Source of the DNA: CAZYQW01 sp964649825
GTDB lineage: Bacteria > Planctomycetota > B15-G4 > JADJEK01
Direction of reading: 5' to 3'
DNA length: 64,000 nucleotides
Assembly (NCBI GenBank): GCA_964649825.1
Contig: CAZYQW010000089.1
Span: forward strand, 1-64,000
The notes beneath the pieces are model-generated. The model was not told the DNA's origin and made no database searches. It saw only the letters and a program-made list of their open reading frames with translations. Position 1 is the first letter of the stretch. The number at the start of each line of letters is the position of its first letter. Positions 44,329 to 54,300 of this stretch are shown here, piece after piece. A program made the position numbers and the translations under genes.

Positions 44329-44622
44329 TCAACTCGCCGGCTCGGGCGGCGCCACCGGCAGGATCTGCTCGACTTCGCCGTGCGGTCGCGGGATCACGTG
44401 CACCGAGACGAGCTCGCCGACGCGTCGTGCCGCCGTCGCCCCGGCGTCAGTCGCCGCTTTCACCGCGCCGACCTCGCCGCGCACCATGACGGTGACGTAG
44501 CCGCCTCCCACCTTCTCTTTACCGATCAGGCGGACCTTCGCGGCTTTCACCATGGCGTCGGCCGCCTCGATGGCTCCGACGAGGCCCTTCGTTTCGATCA
44601 GGCCGAGCGCGATCTGGCTCAT
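44329..44622 (-). CDS. BMC-H hexameric shell protein, copy 1
   Basis: This is a 97-residue single BMC-domain protein. ALGLIETKGLVGAIEAADAM is the family opening, GKEKVGGGYVTVMVRGEVGA contains the pore loop (KVGGG) and edge lysine region, and SVHVIPRPHGEVEQIL ends the domain. Hexamers tile the shell facets. It differs from the second BMC-H mainly at the C-terminal tail. It is followed 6 bases later by the permuted BMC-T gene. Confidence 0.95.
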   Translation of the reverse strand: MSQIALGLIETKGLVGAIEAADAMVKAAKVRLIGKEKVGGGYVTVMVRGEVGAVKAATDAGATAARRVGELVSVHVIPRPHGEVEQILPVAPPEPAS

Positions 44623-44641
44623 TCAAGCTCTCCGTTCCTGT

Positions 44642-46066
44642 TCATTGAGGGAACCCCGGCGACGAGTACGGGCCGACCTTGGCGGGCCGCGGGGGCACCT
44701 GGTACTTCTCGACGAAACCGGGCTTCGTGTATCCGATGTGCTTCCTGAGGATCAGGTTGTGGGCCGAGACGTTGTCCGACGTGATGTTCATCCCGGCCGC
44801 GCCGCATCCCAGGGTCATGGACGGCTGGAGATGCGTCGAGTACCCGACCGCTCCCTGCGACGTCGGGCCGTTGACGATGATGCGGTGCGACGGCTTCTCG
44901 TTCGCGAACTGCCAGATCACCTTCTCGTCGGTCGCGTAGATCCCGAGCGTGTGACCGAGCCCGCCGAACTCGAGCACCTCGAAGCAGCGCTCGCAGCCCT
45001 TCTGCCAACCATCCTCGGTGTAGACGGTGAGGAGCGGGCAGAGCTTCTCGATCGAGAGCGGGTGGTCCCAGCCGACGGCGGTCTCTTCGCAGAGCAGGAC
45101 CGTCGTGCGCTCCGGGACGGCGAAGCCGGCGAGCGCGGCGATCCGGACCGGGTACTGACCGACGATGTCGGGGTTCATGCCGCGCCCGCGCGCCACGATC
45201 TTCGCGAGCTTCGCGCACTCCTCGGGCGAGCAGAGGTGCGCGCCGTGCTTCAGGAACGCCTGGATCACCTTCGCCTTGATCGGAGCATCGATCACGAGCG
45301 ACTGCTCCGACGCGCAGATCGTGCCGTTGTCGAACGTCTGCGACGCGATGACGCCGCGCGCCGCGAGCTCCGCGTCCGCGGAGCGATCGATGTAGACCGG
45401 CACGTTGCCCGGTCCGACGCCGTACGCGGGCTTGCCGGCCGAGTACGCCTCCTTCACCAGCCCCGGTCCACCGGTGGCGAGGATCAGGTCGGTGTTCTTG
45501 TCGCGCATCGCGGCCTGCGTGCCTTCCAGCGTCGGGTTCATGATGCACGAGATGAGGCCGGGCGGGGCGCCGTTCCGTTCCGCCGCCTCCCGCACGACGC
45601 GGATCGATTCCGCGATGCAGCGGACGGAGCGCGGGTGCGGCGAGGTGACGATCGCGTTGCGCGACTTCGCGGCGATGATCGCCTTGAACAGCGCGGTCGA
45701 CGTCGGATTCGTCGTCGGCACGATCGCGAGGATGACGCCGTACGGCTCGACCGTCTGGTAGAAGCGCTTCTCCTCGTCGCGGTGAACGACGCCGACGGTC
45801 TGCAGGTTCTTGATGTCCTCCCAGAGATCGAGCGTCGAGAAGAGGTTCTTCTCCTTCTTCGACTGCACGACGCCCATGCCGGTCTCGTCGACGGCGATAC
45901 GGGCCAGGCTCTCGGCCGCGTGCGCGCCGGCCTCGACCATCGACAGCGTGATCCGGTCGACCTGTGCTTGCGAGAAGGTCCGGTAGCGGCGCCACGCGTC
46001 CTTCGCCTGGCGCAGCCGCTCGCGGCCCTCTTGGATCGAGACCAGGTCGGAGTCTTCAACGGACAT
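44642..46066 (-). CDS. CoA-acylating aldehyde dehydrogenase of the microcompartment (PduP/EutE type)
   Basis: This is a 474-residue cargo enzyme that oxidises an aldehyde to acyl-CoA with NAD+. The thiol nucleophile is C251 in DNGTICASEQS. AIVPTTNPTSTALFKAI and ILATGGPGLVKEAYSAGKPA are typical of PduP/EutE, as is GVGPGNVPVYID. The N-terminal helix (VSIQEGRERLRQAKDAWRRY, residues 9-28) is amphipathic and could serve as an encapsulation peptide; the C-terminal 22 residues are another candidate. The gene lies between the two BMC-H genes. Its presence makes the compartment a metabolosome processing an aldehyde; the aldehyde itself is not indicated. Confidence 0.93.
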   Translation of the reverse strand: MSVEDSDLVSIQEGRERLRQAKDAWRRYRTFSQAQVDRITLSMVEAGAHAAESLARIAVDETGMGVVQSKKEKNLFSTLDLWEDIKNLQTVGVVHRDEEKRFYQTVEPYGVILAIVPTTNPTSTALFKAIIAAKSRNAIVTSPHPRSVRCIAESIRVVREAAERNGAPPGLISCIMNPTLEGTQAAMRDKNTDLILATGGPGLVKEAYSAGKPAYGVGPGNVPVYIDRSADAELAARGVIASQTFDNGTICASEQSLVIDAPIKAKVIQAFLKHGAHLCSPEECAKLAKIVARGRGMNPDIVGQYPVRIAALAGFAVPERTTVLLCEETAVGWDHPLSIEKLCPLLTVYTEDGWQKGCERCFEVLEFGGLGHTLGIYATDEKVIWQFANEKPSHRIIVNGPTSQGAVGYSTHLQPSMTLGCGAAGMNITSDNVSAHNLILRKHIGYTKPGFVEKYQVPPRPAKVGPYSSPGFPQ

Positions 46067-46092
46067 GAGCGAGTTCCCGGCGGAGCGCGATG

Positions 46093-46401
46093 CTAGTCGT
46101 TGTTGCCGGCCGCCATCTCCGCGTTCTCGAACGCGGGGAGGATCGACTCGACGTCGGGATGCGGCTTCGGGATCACGTGCACCGACACGAGCTCGCCGAC
46201 CTTCCGCGCGGCGGCAGCGCCGGCTTCGGTGGCCGCCTTCACCGCGCCGACCTCGCCACGCACCATCACCGTGGTGAGCCCGCCCCCGACCTTCTCCTTC
46301 GCGGTGAGCACGACGCGCGCGGCCTTGACCATCGCGTCCGCCGCTTCGACGGCGCCGACGAGACCGCGTGTCTCGACCATTCCGAGCGCAGTTTCGTTCA
46401 T
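46093..46401 (-). CDS. BMC-H hexameric shell protein, copy 2
   Basis: This is a 102-residue single BMC-domain shell protein, very similar to copy 1 (ALGMVETRGLVGAVEAADAM, EKVGGGLTTVMVRGEVGA). The C-terminal tail (FENAEMAAGNND) is longer and acidic. It is the first shell gene of the operon, 26 bases before the aldehyde dehydrogenase gene. The 224 bases upstream, before the CoA-transferase stop, could hold an internal promoter; I see no clear -35/-10 pair there. Confidence 0.95.
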   Translation of the reverse strand: MNETALGMVETRGLVGAVEAADAMVKAARVVLTAKEKVGGGLTTVMVRGEVGAVKAATEAGAAAARKVGELVSVHVIPKPHPDVESILPAFENAEMAAGNND

Positions 46402-46625
46402 TCGGTGACCTACCTGCTCCCAAGGCGACGGGCAAAAGCGACGGGCGAAGCCCGATTCGGCGCGGGCGCCGCGGGCCCCCTCGCGCCGCCAGCTCCTCGC
46501 CGGCGGCGGGGAGTCGATCGGGCGGAACGTCGGACGTGATGTTCGGGCGAATCCAAGAACGGCCGCGAGTCTAGCCGTTTCCCCTGCGCAAGCAACGATG
46601 ACGATAGGCGGATGATGTACGCCCG

Positions 46626-47864
46626 TCATCCCTCCTTCGCCTCCGCTGCATCCGCCAGTCGGGGCGGCCGCGGCGGACCGGGCGGTGGCGCCTGGGCCTG
46701 CGCCCGACGGCCGTCGAGAAGGATCGGCGTCCCGATCGTGCGGATGGTCTCGCCGAGCTCGTTCGGGTCGTGGACGACGACGGCACGATGGAGCTGCCCC
46801 TCGGGGCCGAGCAGAGCCTCATCCACGGTTCGGACCGGACCGGCGGCGACCTGCGCGGTCTCGCAGATCCTCAGGATCTCGGAGCGGGTTCGAGCCATCG
46901 TCGCGGCCTCGATCGCCTGCACGACGCGCTCCCGATCGACCACGCGCCCCGGATTCGTGCACCATCCTGGTTCGGCCGCGAAGGTCGCATCGAGGTCGAG
47001 GGCCCGCATCAGGTCCGCGAACTGACGATCATTGCCGACGGCGATCGCGACCTCGCCGTCGGCGACGCGAAACGTCTGGTACGGCACGATGTTCGGGTGC
47101 CCGTTCCCGAACCGCCGCGGCGATCGACCGGTCATGAGGACGCCGGACCCGACGTTGACCAGCCCGGCGAGCGCGGCCTCCATCAACGGGACCTCGACGT
47201 GAAGGGCGACGCCGGTGCGGGCGCGGTGCGCGAGCGCCGCCTGGATCCCGTTCGCCAGATAGAGTCCCGCAAGGACGTCGACCAATGCGATGCCCACCTT
47301 GGCCGGCCGGCCGTCCGGCTCTCCGGTCACCGACATCCACCCGGCCTCGGCCTGGGCGAGAAAGTCGTAGCCGGGTCGATCCCGGGCCTCGGTGTCGCTC
47401 GCGAAGCTCCGGATCGAAGCGACGACGAGCCGCGGGAAACGCGCGCGCAGTTCGTCGGGCCGCAGGCCCAACCGCTTCGCCGACGCCGGCCTGAAGTTCT
47501 CCACCAGGACGTCGGCATCGTCGAGCAGCGCGTCCAACCGCGCCCGACCACCGGTCTGATCGAGGTCGATCTCGACCGTGCGTTTGCCGCGGTTCGCGCA
47601 ACGGAAGTACGCGCTGTCCCCCGCCGTCGGGTCGTCACCGGCGAACGGCGGTCCCCAGCGACGCGTCGGATCGCCGGCGGGAGACTCGACCTTCGAGACC
47701 TCGGCCCCGAGGTCGGCAAGAAGCTGAGCGGCGAACGGTCCGGCCAGGATCCGGGAGAGGTCGACGATCACGATCCCCTGCAGCGGCGCCGAGCCGGCCG
47801 CACGTCCGCGGCCCGTCGCCGGCGCGTCGTCGGGAAGTCGAGGGCTCTCTCGCATTGGCGTCAT
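46626..47864 (-). CDS. Class III CoA-transferase (CaiB/BaiF family)
   Basis: This is a 412-residue enzyme of the formyl-CoA/oxalate CoA-transferase family, which moves CoA between carboxylic acids. VIVDLSRILAGPFAAQLLAD and GAEVSKVESPAGDPTR are the CoA-binding start; the catalytic Asp is D167 in RPGYDFLAQAEAGWM. NRGKRTVEIDL and VENFRPAS are also conserved. The last 30 residues are low complexity. It is upstream of and colinear with the shell operon with a 224-base gap. With no PduL visible it may regenerate free CoA from the acyl-CoA product; this is an inference. Confidence 0.88.
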   Translation of the reverse strand: MTPMRESPRLPDDAPATGRGRAAGSAPLQGIVIVDLSRILAGPFAAQLLADLGAEVSKVESPAGDPTRRWGPPFAGDDPTAGDSAYFRCANRGKRTVEIDLDQTGGRARLDALLDDADVLVENFRPASAKRLGLRPDELRARFPRLVVASIRSFASDTEARDRPGYDFLAQAEAGWMSVTGEPDGRPAKVGIALVDVLAGLYLANGIQAALAHRARTGVALHVEVPLMEAALAGLVNVGSGVLMTGRSPRRFGNGHPNIVPYQTFRVADGEVAIAVGNDRQFADLMRALDLDATFAAEPGWCTNPGRVVDRERVVQAIEAATMARTRSEILRICETAQVAAGPVRTVDEALLGPEGQLHRAVVVHDPNELGETIRTIGTPILLDGRRAQAQAPPPGPPRPPRLADAAEAKEG

Positions 47865-48366
47865 CCAGTTCCTCGCGGGTGGGTCGGTTCACGGCCGACG
47901 CAGGGATAGCATCCGGAACCGCCGGTGAGAAGTCCGCGTCGCGTTCTTGGACTACCGCCCCGGTTGCCCCCGTTCCGTGTGTTGCATCGGCTGCCGTCCT
48001 CCGTCGCGAAGCGAACCATCCCACGAGCTTGACGGCATTGCGGGATTTCGATACGGATACGCCCACTGCTCGAGGAACTGGTCGCCCCGCGCCGCGAGCG
48101 CTCGCGCTCGCCTCGGCGCCGGCAATGAAACGGAGCGTTATGTTCCGGAGAAGATGTGGCAAAGCGCACGCCACACTTGGAACCTCGCCCGCTCCGATTG
48201 CAGTTCGTCATTCGACGAGATCCCGCCGCCGGCCACCCGTCGACTGCGGATTCGTCTGCGCGAACGTCGTCGTCGCAAGCGATGAAACCGGAACCGAACC
48301 TGGCCGGTCCAAGCTCGGCCCAAGCTCGACTCAAGAACAAGCTCGACCCAAGAAGAGGTGGTCGCC
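47865..48366. other. Divergent promoter region, 502 bases without a gene
   Basis: This lies between the divergent starts of the CoA-transferase (minus) and the giant beta-helix protein (plus), so both promoters should be here. A TTGACG at 48029-48034 is followed 17 bases later by only a weak -10-like TACGGA on the plus strand. Parts (48120-48200) are less GC-rich than the genes. Three CAAGCTCG repeats lie just before the giant gene. No open frame looks coding. Confidence 0.6.
48310..48345. repeat. Three CAAGCTCG direct repeats
   Basis: CAAGCTCG occurs at 48310-48317, 48321-48328 and 48338-48345, 22-57 bases before the start codon of the giant beta-helix gene. Spacings of 11 and 17 are irregular. 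It may be an operator-like leader element or a slipped duplication. Confidence 0.6.
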
Positions 48367-51300
48367 ATGCTGAGAATCTCTTTCGTCACTGCCTCGATTC
48401 TCCTGCTCGCAATGACGTCCGCTCGGGCGGCCACCGTCGGGGGCGCGATCACGACGGATACGACCTGGACGAAGGCCGCCAGCCCATACACGGTGGCCAC
48501 GAGCGTCACCGTGCACAACGGTGCGACCCTGACCATCGAGCCCGGCGTGCTCGTGCTGTTCAAGAGCGGCACCTCCCTCACGATCGGCTCGGGCACGCTC
48601 GGAATCCTCAAGGCCCAGGGGACGCTCGCCCAGCCGATCTGGTGCCGCGCGGATACCTCTCCCGCGCCTGGATTCTGGAACGGCATCAACCTCGCGGTCA
48701 CGACCCCGGCCACCATCCTCGAGTTCTGCCTGGTCGAGGACGCCGGCGGAGGGAGCTCGGGCTACGCCGTGCGCGTCGGGTCCTCGACTCCCACCGTCCG
48801 CTTCTGCGGGATCTCTCGCAGCTCGAACTACGGCATCACGGTGACGGGTGCGCGTCCCACGCTCGATTCGAACCTCCTCCAGGGGAACCTCGGCTACCCG
48901 TTGCGGCTGGAGATCGCCAACTGGCCCACCGTCCTGACGGGCAACGTGTTCCAGTCGAACGCGATACCGGCGATCGAGGTCGCGGGCGGCGCGCTGGTCG
49001 AGTCGTTGACGATCCCCAAGCTCCCGCTCCCGTATGCGGCGACCAGCACGTGGAACGTCCGCGGTCCCTTGGCGCCGACGTTGACCATCTCGCCCGGTGT
49101 CGAGATCCGCTTCGGAACGAGCGCCGCGCTCGACGTCGGCAACTCGTTCCTGGGGCGACTGATCGCGCAAGGGACGCCGGCCGAGCCGATTCGGCTGACG
49201 TCGAACGCCGCGACCGCGCTGCCAGGGACGTGGCTTGGCCTTCGGTTCTTCGACCTCGCCCTCGGCACGAGCCTCGTCGAGCATTGCATCGTCGAGTACG
49301 CGGGACAATCCTCGAACGCCGGAATCGATATCACGACGTCGGAACCGACCATACGAGACGTCGTCGTTCGTGATTGTTCGTTCGACGGTATCGAGATCGC
49401 TGGCGGAGACCCGGTCATCGACACCGTCACGATCGCCAATGCCGGCCGCTACGGCCTGCGGATCGCCGGAACCTCCGCCGCTTCCATCCAGTCGCTCACC
49501 GTGACGAATCCGGTGGACTATGGAGTGCGCGTCGAGTCGGCGAGCACGACCGGCAGCCTCGCCGGCAGCGTCATCGATCACGGGATCTACTTCACGACCA
49601 CGACGTCGATGACCCTCTCCGGCAACACGTTCAAGGACTATGACGCCTATCCCACCCGGATCGGCGCCAACAGCGTCGGCGGGTTCCTCGCGTCGAACAC
49701 GCTCGTCGGGATCGTGTCGAACAGCAGCATTCTCGAGGTTCTCGGTCAGGCGATCACCGTCTCCGCCACGTGGGCGGAATCCAAGCTCGCCTACGTGATC
49801 CTCGGTGACGTCTCCATCGCCGGCGCCGCGTCGCCGGTCCTCACGATCGGGCAGGGCTGCCGCCTCAGGTGCGAGGTCGGCGTCGACCTGGACGTCGGGG
49901 TCTCGTCGCCGGGGGGGCTGGTCGCGGTCGGAAGCCCGACGCGCCCCGTGCGCTTCACGTCGAACCAGGCGACCCCTGCTCCCGGTGGTTGGGGACGGGT
50001 TCGCTTCGATCCGTTCACCACGCCCCAGTCGCGACTCGAGCACTGCATCCTCGAGTACGGCGGCTCGACGTCGTCGACCGGCATCATTTTCGTGAACGGC
50101 GGCTCACCGACCATCACGAACGTCCAGGTTCGCAACAGCCAGTTCGACGCGGTCCATGTCGTGACCGGCTCACCCTTCGTGAGCAACTGCGGGTTGGAGT
50201 CGAGCGGGCGCAACGGGATTCGGCTGGCCGGCGCGGCGACGCCCACCCTTGACGCCCTCAGCATCGTCGCACCGGTCGATTTCGGCGTCTTCGTCGGCGT
50301 CGCCAACGCGGGCGGCAGCCTCACCAACAGCGTGGTCGACAACAGCATCTCGTTCGCGGGCGTGGCGACGATGACGCTCGCCGGCAACGTGTTCCGGAAC
50401 TACCACTCGTTCCCCGCCCGCCTCGAGGCGAACTCGGTCGGTGCGCTGGTCGCCAACAACACGTTCGAAGGGGTCATTCCCGGGCAGAGCGTGCTCGAGG
50501 TCCTCGCCGACACCATCAGCGGGAGCGCCGTCTGGCCGGACCATGACATCGCGTACTCGCTCCTCGGCGGCGTGACGATCGGCGCCTCGTCCCGGCCGAC
50601 GCTGACGATCGGATCGGGGTCCGAGCTTCGCTTCACCGGCAACTTCGCGTTGACGGTCGGCAACGGACAGCCGGCGATGCTGGTCGCGCAGGGGACGGCG
50701 AGCCAGCCGATCCTCTTCACGTCGAGCAAGCCGACTCCGTTGCCCGGCGATTGGATCGGAATCCGTTTCGAGTCCACCACGTTGCCGAGCAGCACCCTCG
50801 AGCACTGCGTCGTCGAGTACGGGGCATCGCTCGACGCCGCGATCCGGATCACCGGCTCGGCTCCCATCGTGCGCAACGTGACCGTTCGAGAGACGCCGGC
50901 CAGCCGCGACGGGATCCGCGTCCTATCGGGCGGACTGCCGACGATCGACACGGTCACGGCCGAGAACTGCGGTCGATACGGCCTGCTCAGCGACGGCAAC
51001 TCCGCCCCCGTCATCTCGGGGCTCACCGTCACCGCGCCCGGCTCGTACGGCGTCTGGGTCGGAACGTCGTCGGCCGGCGGCCAGATGACCGGCGGATCGA
51101 TCGCGAACTGCATCTTCTTCAACGCCGCCACGACCATGACGGTCAGCGGGAACACGTTCATGAACGTCGACGCGTTCCCGCCGCGCATCGGCGCGAACTC
51201 GTGCGGGCCGTTCCTGAGCGGGAACGTCTTCCAGGGCGTCGTCGCGGGAAGCTCGCGCGTCGATGTCATCGCGGAGACCGTGCGGACGAGCCAGACGTGG

Positions 51301-54300
51301 CCGGACATCGGGCTCTGGTACGAGTTCCTGGGCAACATCGCGATCACGGACGCGACCGGTCCCGTCCTGACGCTCGCGCCGGGGACGGAGCTCCGTTTCC
51401 CGGCCAGCGGCCAGCTCACGGTCGGCGCGAACAGTGCCGCCGCGCCCGGCGGGCTGATCGCGATCGGCACGATCGCGAAGCCGATCCGGTTCACCTCGAA
51501 CAAGACGACCCCGGCGCCCGGCGACTGGAACCGCGTCTTCTTCGACGATTCGTCCTTGCCATCCTCCATCCTCGAGCGGTGCGTGCTCGAATACGGAGGA
51601 GCGACGACGAGCGCGATCGTGGTGCTCGACCCCGCCGCGCGTCCGACCCTGCGAGACGCCACGGTGCGGAGGAGCAACTTCGACGGGATCTGGATCGCCG
51701 GCTCCACGCCGACGCTGGAGAACGTGACGGTCGAGGACACGGTCCGATACGGGATCCAGTTCACCGGCGCCGCCTCGCCGACCCTCACGAACGTGACGAT
51801 CACCAATCCAGGATCGTACGGACTGTTCACGACCACGGCGGGCGTCGGCGGCGCCGTGACCGCGAGCACCATCCAGAAGGGGCTGCACTTCACCGCGGTC
51901 GGAACGATGTCGTTCTCCGGGAACACGATCGTGAACGACGACGCGCTGCCGATGCGGATCGGCGCGCGCACCGTTCCGCCGCTGTTCGCGGACAATACGA
52001 TCCAGGGGATCAACCCGGGCGTCACCCGGTTCGAGGTCGTCGGCGAGACGCTGATCCAGTCGGCCACGTGGCCGGCGTCGGGAGCCATCTACGACGTGCT
52101 CACGAACTTGACGATCGGCGCGGTCGCCGGCGCGACGCTCACCGTGCCGGCCGGGACCACGTTGCGTTTCGCGGTCAGTGCCGGGCTCAACGTCGGCCTC
52201 ACGTCGCAGCCCGGAGTCCTGAGGGCGCTCGGGACGACGGCGTTGCCGATCACGTTCACGACGACGTCGTCGACTCCGGCCCCCGGGCAGTGGCTCGGCA
52301 TCAACTTCTTCAACACCACCGCGGCATCGATCCTCTCGCATTGCGTCGTCGAGTACGCGGGCGCGGGCTCGAACCAGGCGAGCGTGCACTTCGGGTCGAA
52401 CCGGCCGGTACTCGTCGACAGCATCGTGCGCAACGGTTTGCAGACGGGAGTGCGCGTGGCCGCGGGCGCGCCGCTGGTCTTCCACAACGAGATCTCCGGG
52501 CACGCGGCAGGGGTCACGGTGACGGGTGGGACTCCCGCGACGATCATCCACCGCAACGACATCTTCGGCAACCCGTCCGGTGGACTGGTCTGCACGCTGA
52601 CGACCGGCGTGAGCGCGCCGCTCAACTATTGGGGCGATCCATCCGGTCCGAGCGGCGTCGGACCGGGCATCGGCGACTCGGTCACCGCCAACGCGATCTT
52701 CGAGCCGTGGCTCGGCGCTCCGTTCGACGCGGCGTTCGAGTGGACCATGGGCGCCCAGTCTCCCGACCCGTTCGGATCGGCGGGCGGCAAGACGACGTTC
52801 CAGGCGTCATTGAGCATGCCGGGCAATTGGACGTTGACCATCGAGGACTCCACGCCGACCGTCGTACGGACGTTCAGTGGAACCGGCTCGTTGGTAGACG
52901 TCGACTGGCTCGGCGACGACGCGGTCGCCGCCATGCTCCCGAACGGCACGTACTCGTATCGCATCGAGGCCTCGAAGGTCGGGCAACCCGGCGCGCTCGC
53001 GTCCCCCGCGCGCGGCCAGGTCACGCTCGACAACGGCCTTCTGGTGGCGAAGATCGACACCCCGACCGCGGACGCCTTCGTCGACGGTTCCATCGCCGTC
53101 GTCGGGACCGCGTCGGGGCCGCAGTTCGCGAGCTACACGCTTCAGTACGGGCTGGGCCCGACGCCGGTCACCTGGACGACGATCTCGTCCGGGGCGTCGC
53201 CGGTCACCGACGGAACGCTCGGGACGTTCGTCGCGACGTCGCTCCCGGACCCGATCTACACCCTGCGCCTCCTCGTGACGGGGGCCGGCGGCGTGGGGAA
53301 CGCGGAGGACCGGGTTCCCGTCGCCAACGTCGCGGTGGCCGGCGTCACGGCGACGCCGCCCGTCTTCTCGCCGAACGGCGACCAGGTCCAGGAGACCACT
53401 CTGCTGGGCGGGCAGCTCACGTGGCCGCTGGCGTGGACGGTCGACGTGAAGAACGGATCGAACGCCACCGTCGCGAGCTTCGCGGGCGCCGGGCTGCTGA
53501 TCGGTGCGACGTGGAATGGTGGCGCCGGCTCGCTTCCCGACGGCGACTACTCCGTCGTCGTCACCGTCACCAATCCGACCACGCAGTCGCCGGTGGTCGC
53601 GCCGAGCGTGGGCACCGCGGCGATCGATACCGTCGCGCCGACGACGCTGATCGCCTCCCCGATCCAGAACGAGGTCGTGCTCTCGAGCTCGCCGATCGCG
53701 GTGACCGGCACCGCCGATGACGTGCACTTCATGAACTACAACCTGTCGATCGGCGCCGGCCTGGCGCCGACCAGCTTCACCAGCCTGATCACGTCGACGA
53801 CGAAGAAGACGGGCGTCCCGCCGAGCGACGTCCTGCTCTCCTCGCTGAACGTCGCGACGTTCCCGCAGACCGTCTACACGTTGCGGCTCACCGCGCTCGA
53901 CACCGCGGGGAACTCGGCTTCGATCGATCGCGCGGTGCAGTTCGACTACCTCGGGATCACCGACGTCGACGCCTTCCCGGCCGTGATCGAGCCGTTCGCG
54001 GGCGGCCAGTCGCAGCTCTTCTTCACGCTCACCCACCCGGCCGACGCGACGATCCGCTTCTACTCGTGGCCGGCGAAGTCGCTCATCCGCACGATCGCGG
54101 CGAACGCGCTGCCGGCCGGCGCCAACGTGGTCGCCTGGAACGGACGAGACGACGCGAACCAGGTGACGTCGCTCTATCACGCCCACTACGTGACGATCGA
54201 CGCGGTCGATCTCTTCGGCCGTTCCGGGTCGTTCAACAGCGCGACGTCGCCGGTGCTCGGCCCCGCCGCTTCGTGGGGCGCGACGAACGTCGTGACGGCC

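Noticed and set aside
44642..46435. Longer version of the aldehyde dehydrogenase starting at 46435
   Set aside because: The extra 123 residues overlap the BMC-H gene in another frame and are Arg/Gly-rich; the ATG at 46066 fits the family start.
48029..48057. TTGACG with 17-base spacing to TACGGA as a sigma-70 promoter
   Set aside because: The -10 match is too poor to annotate; it is only mentioned in the gap description.
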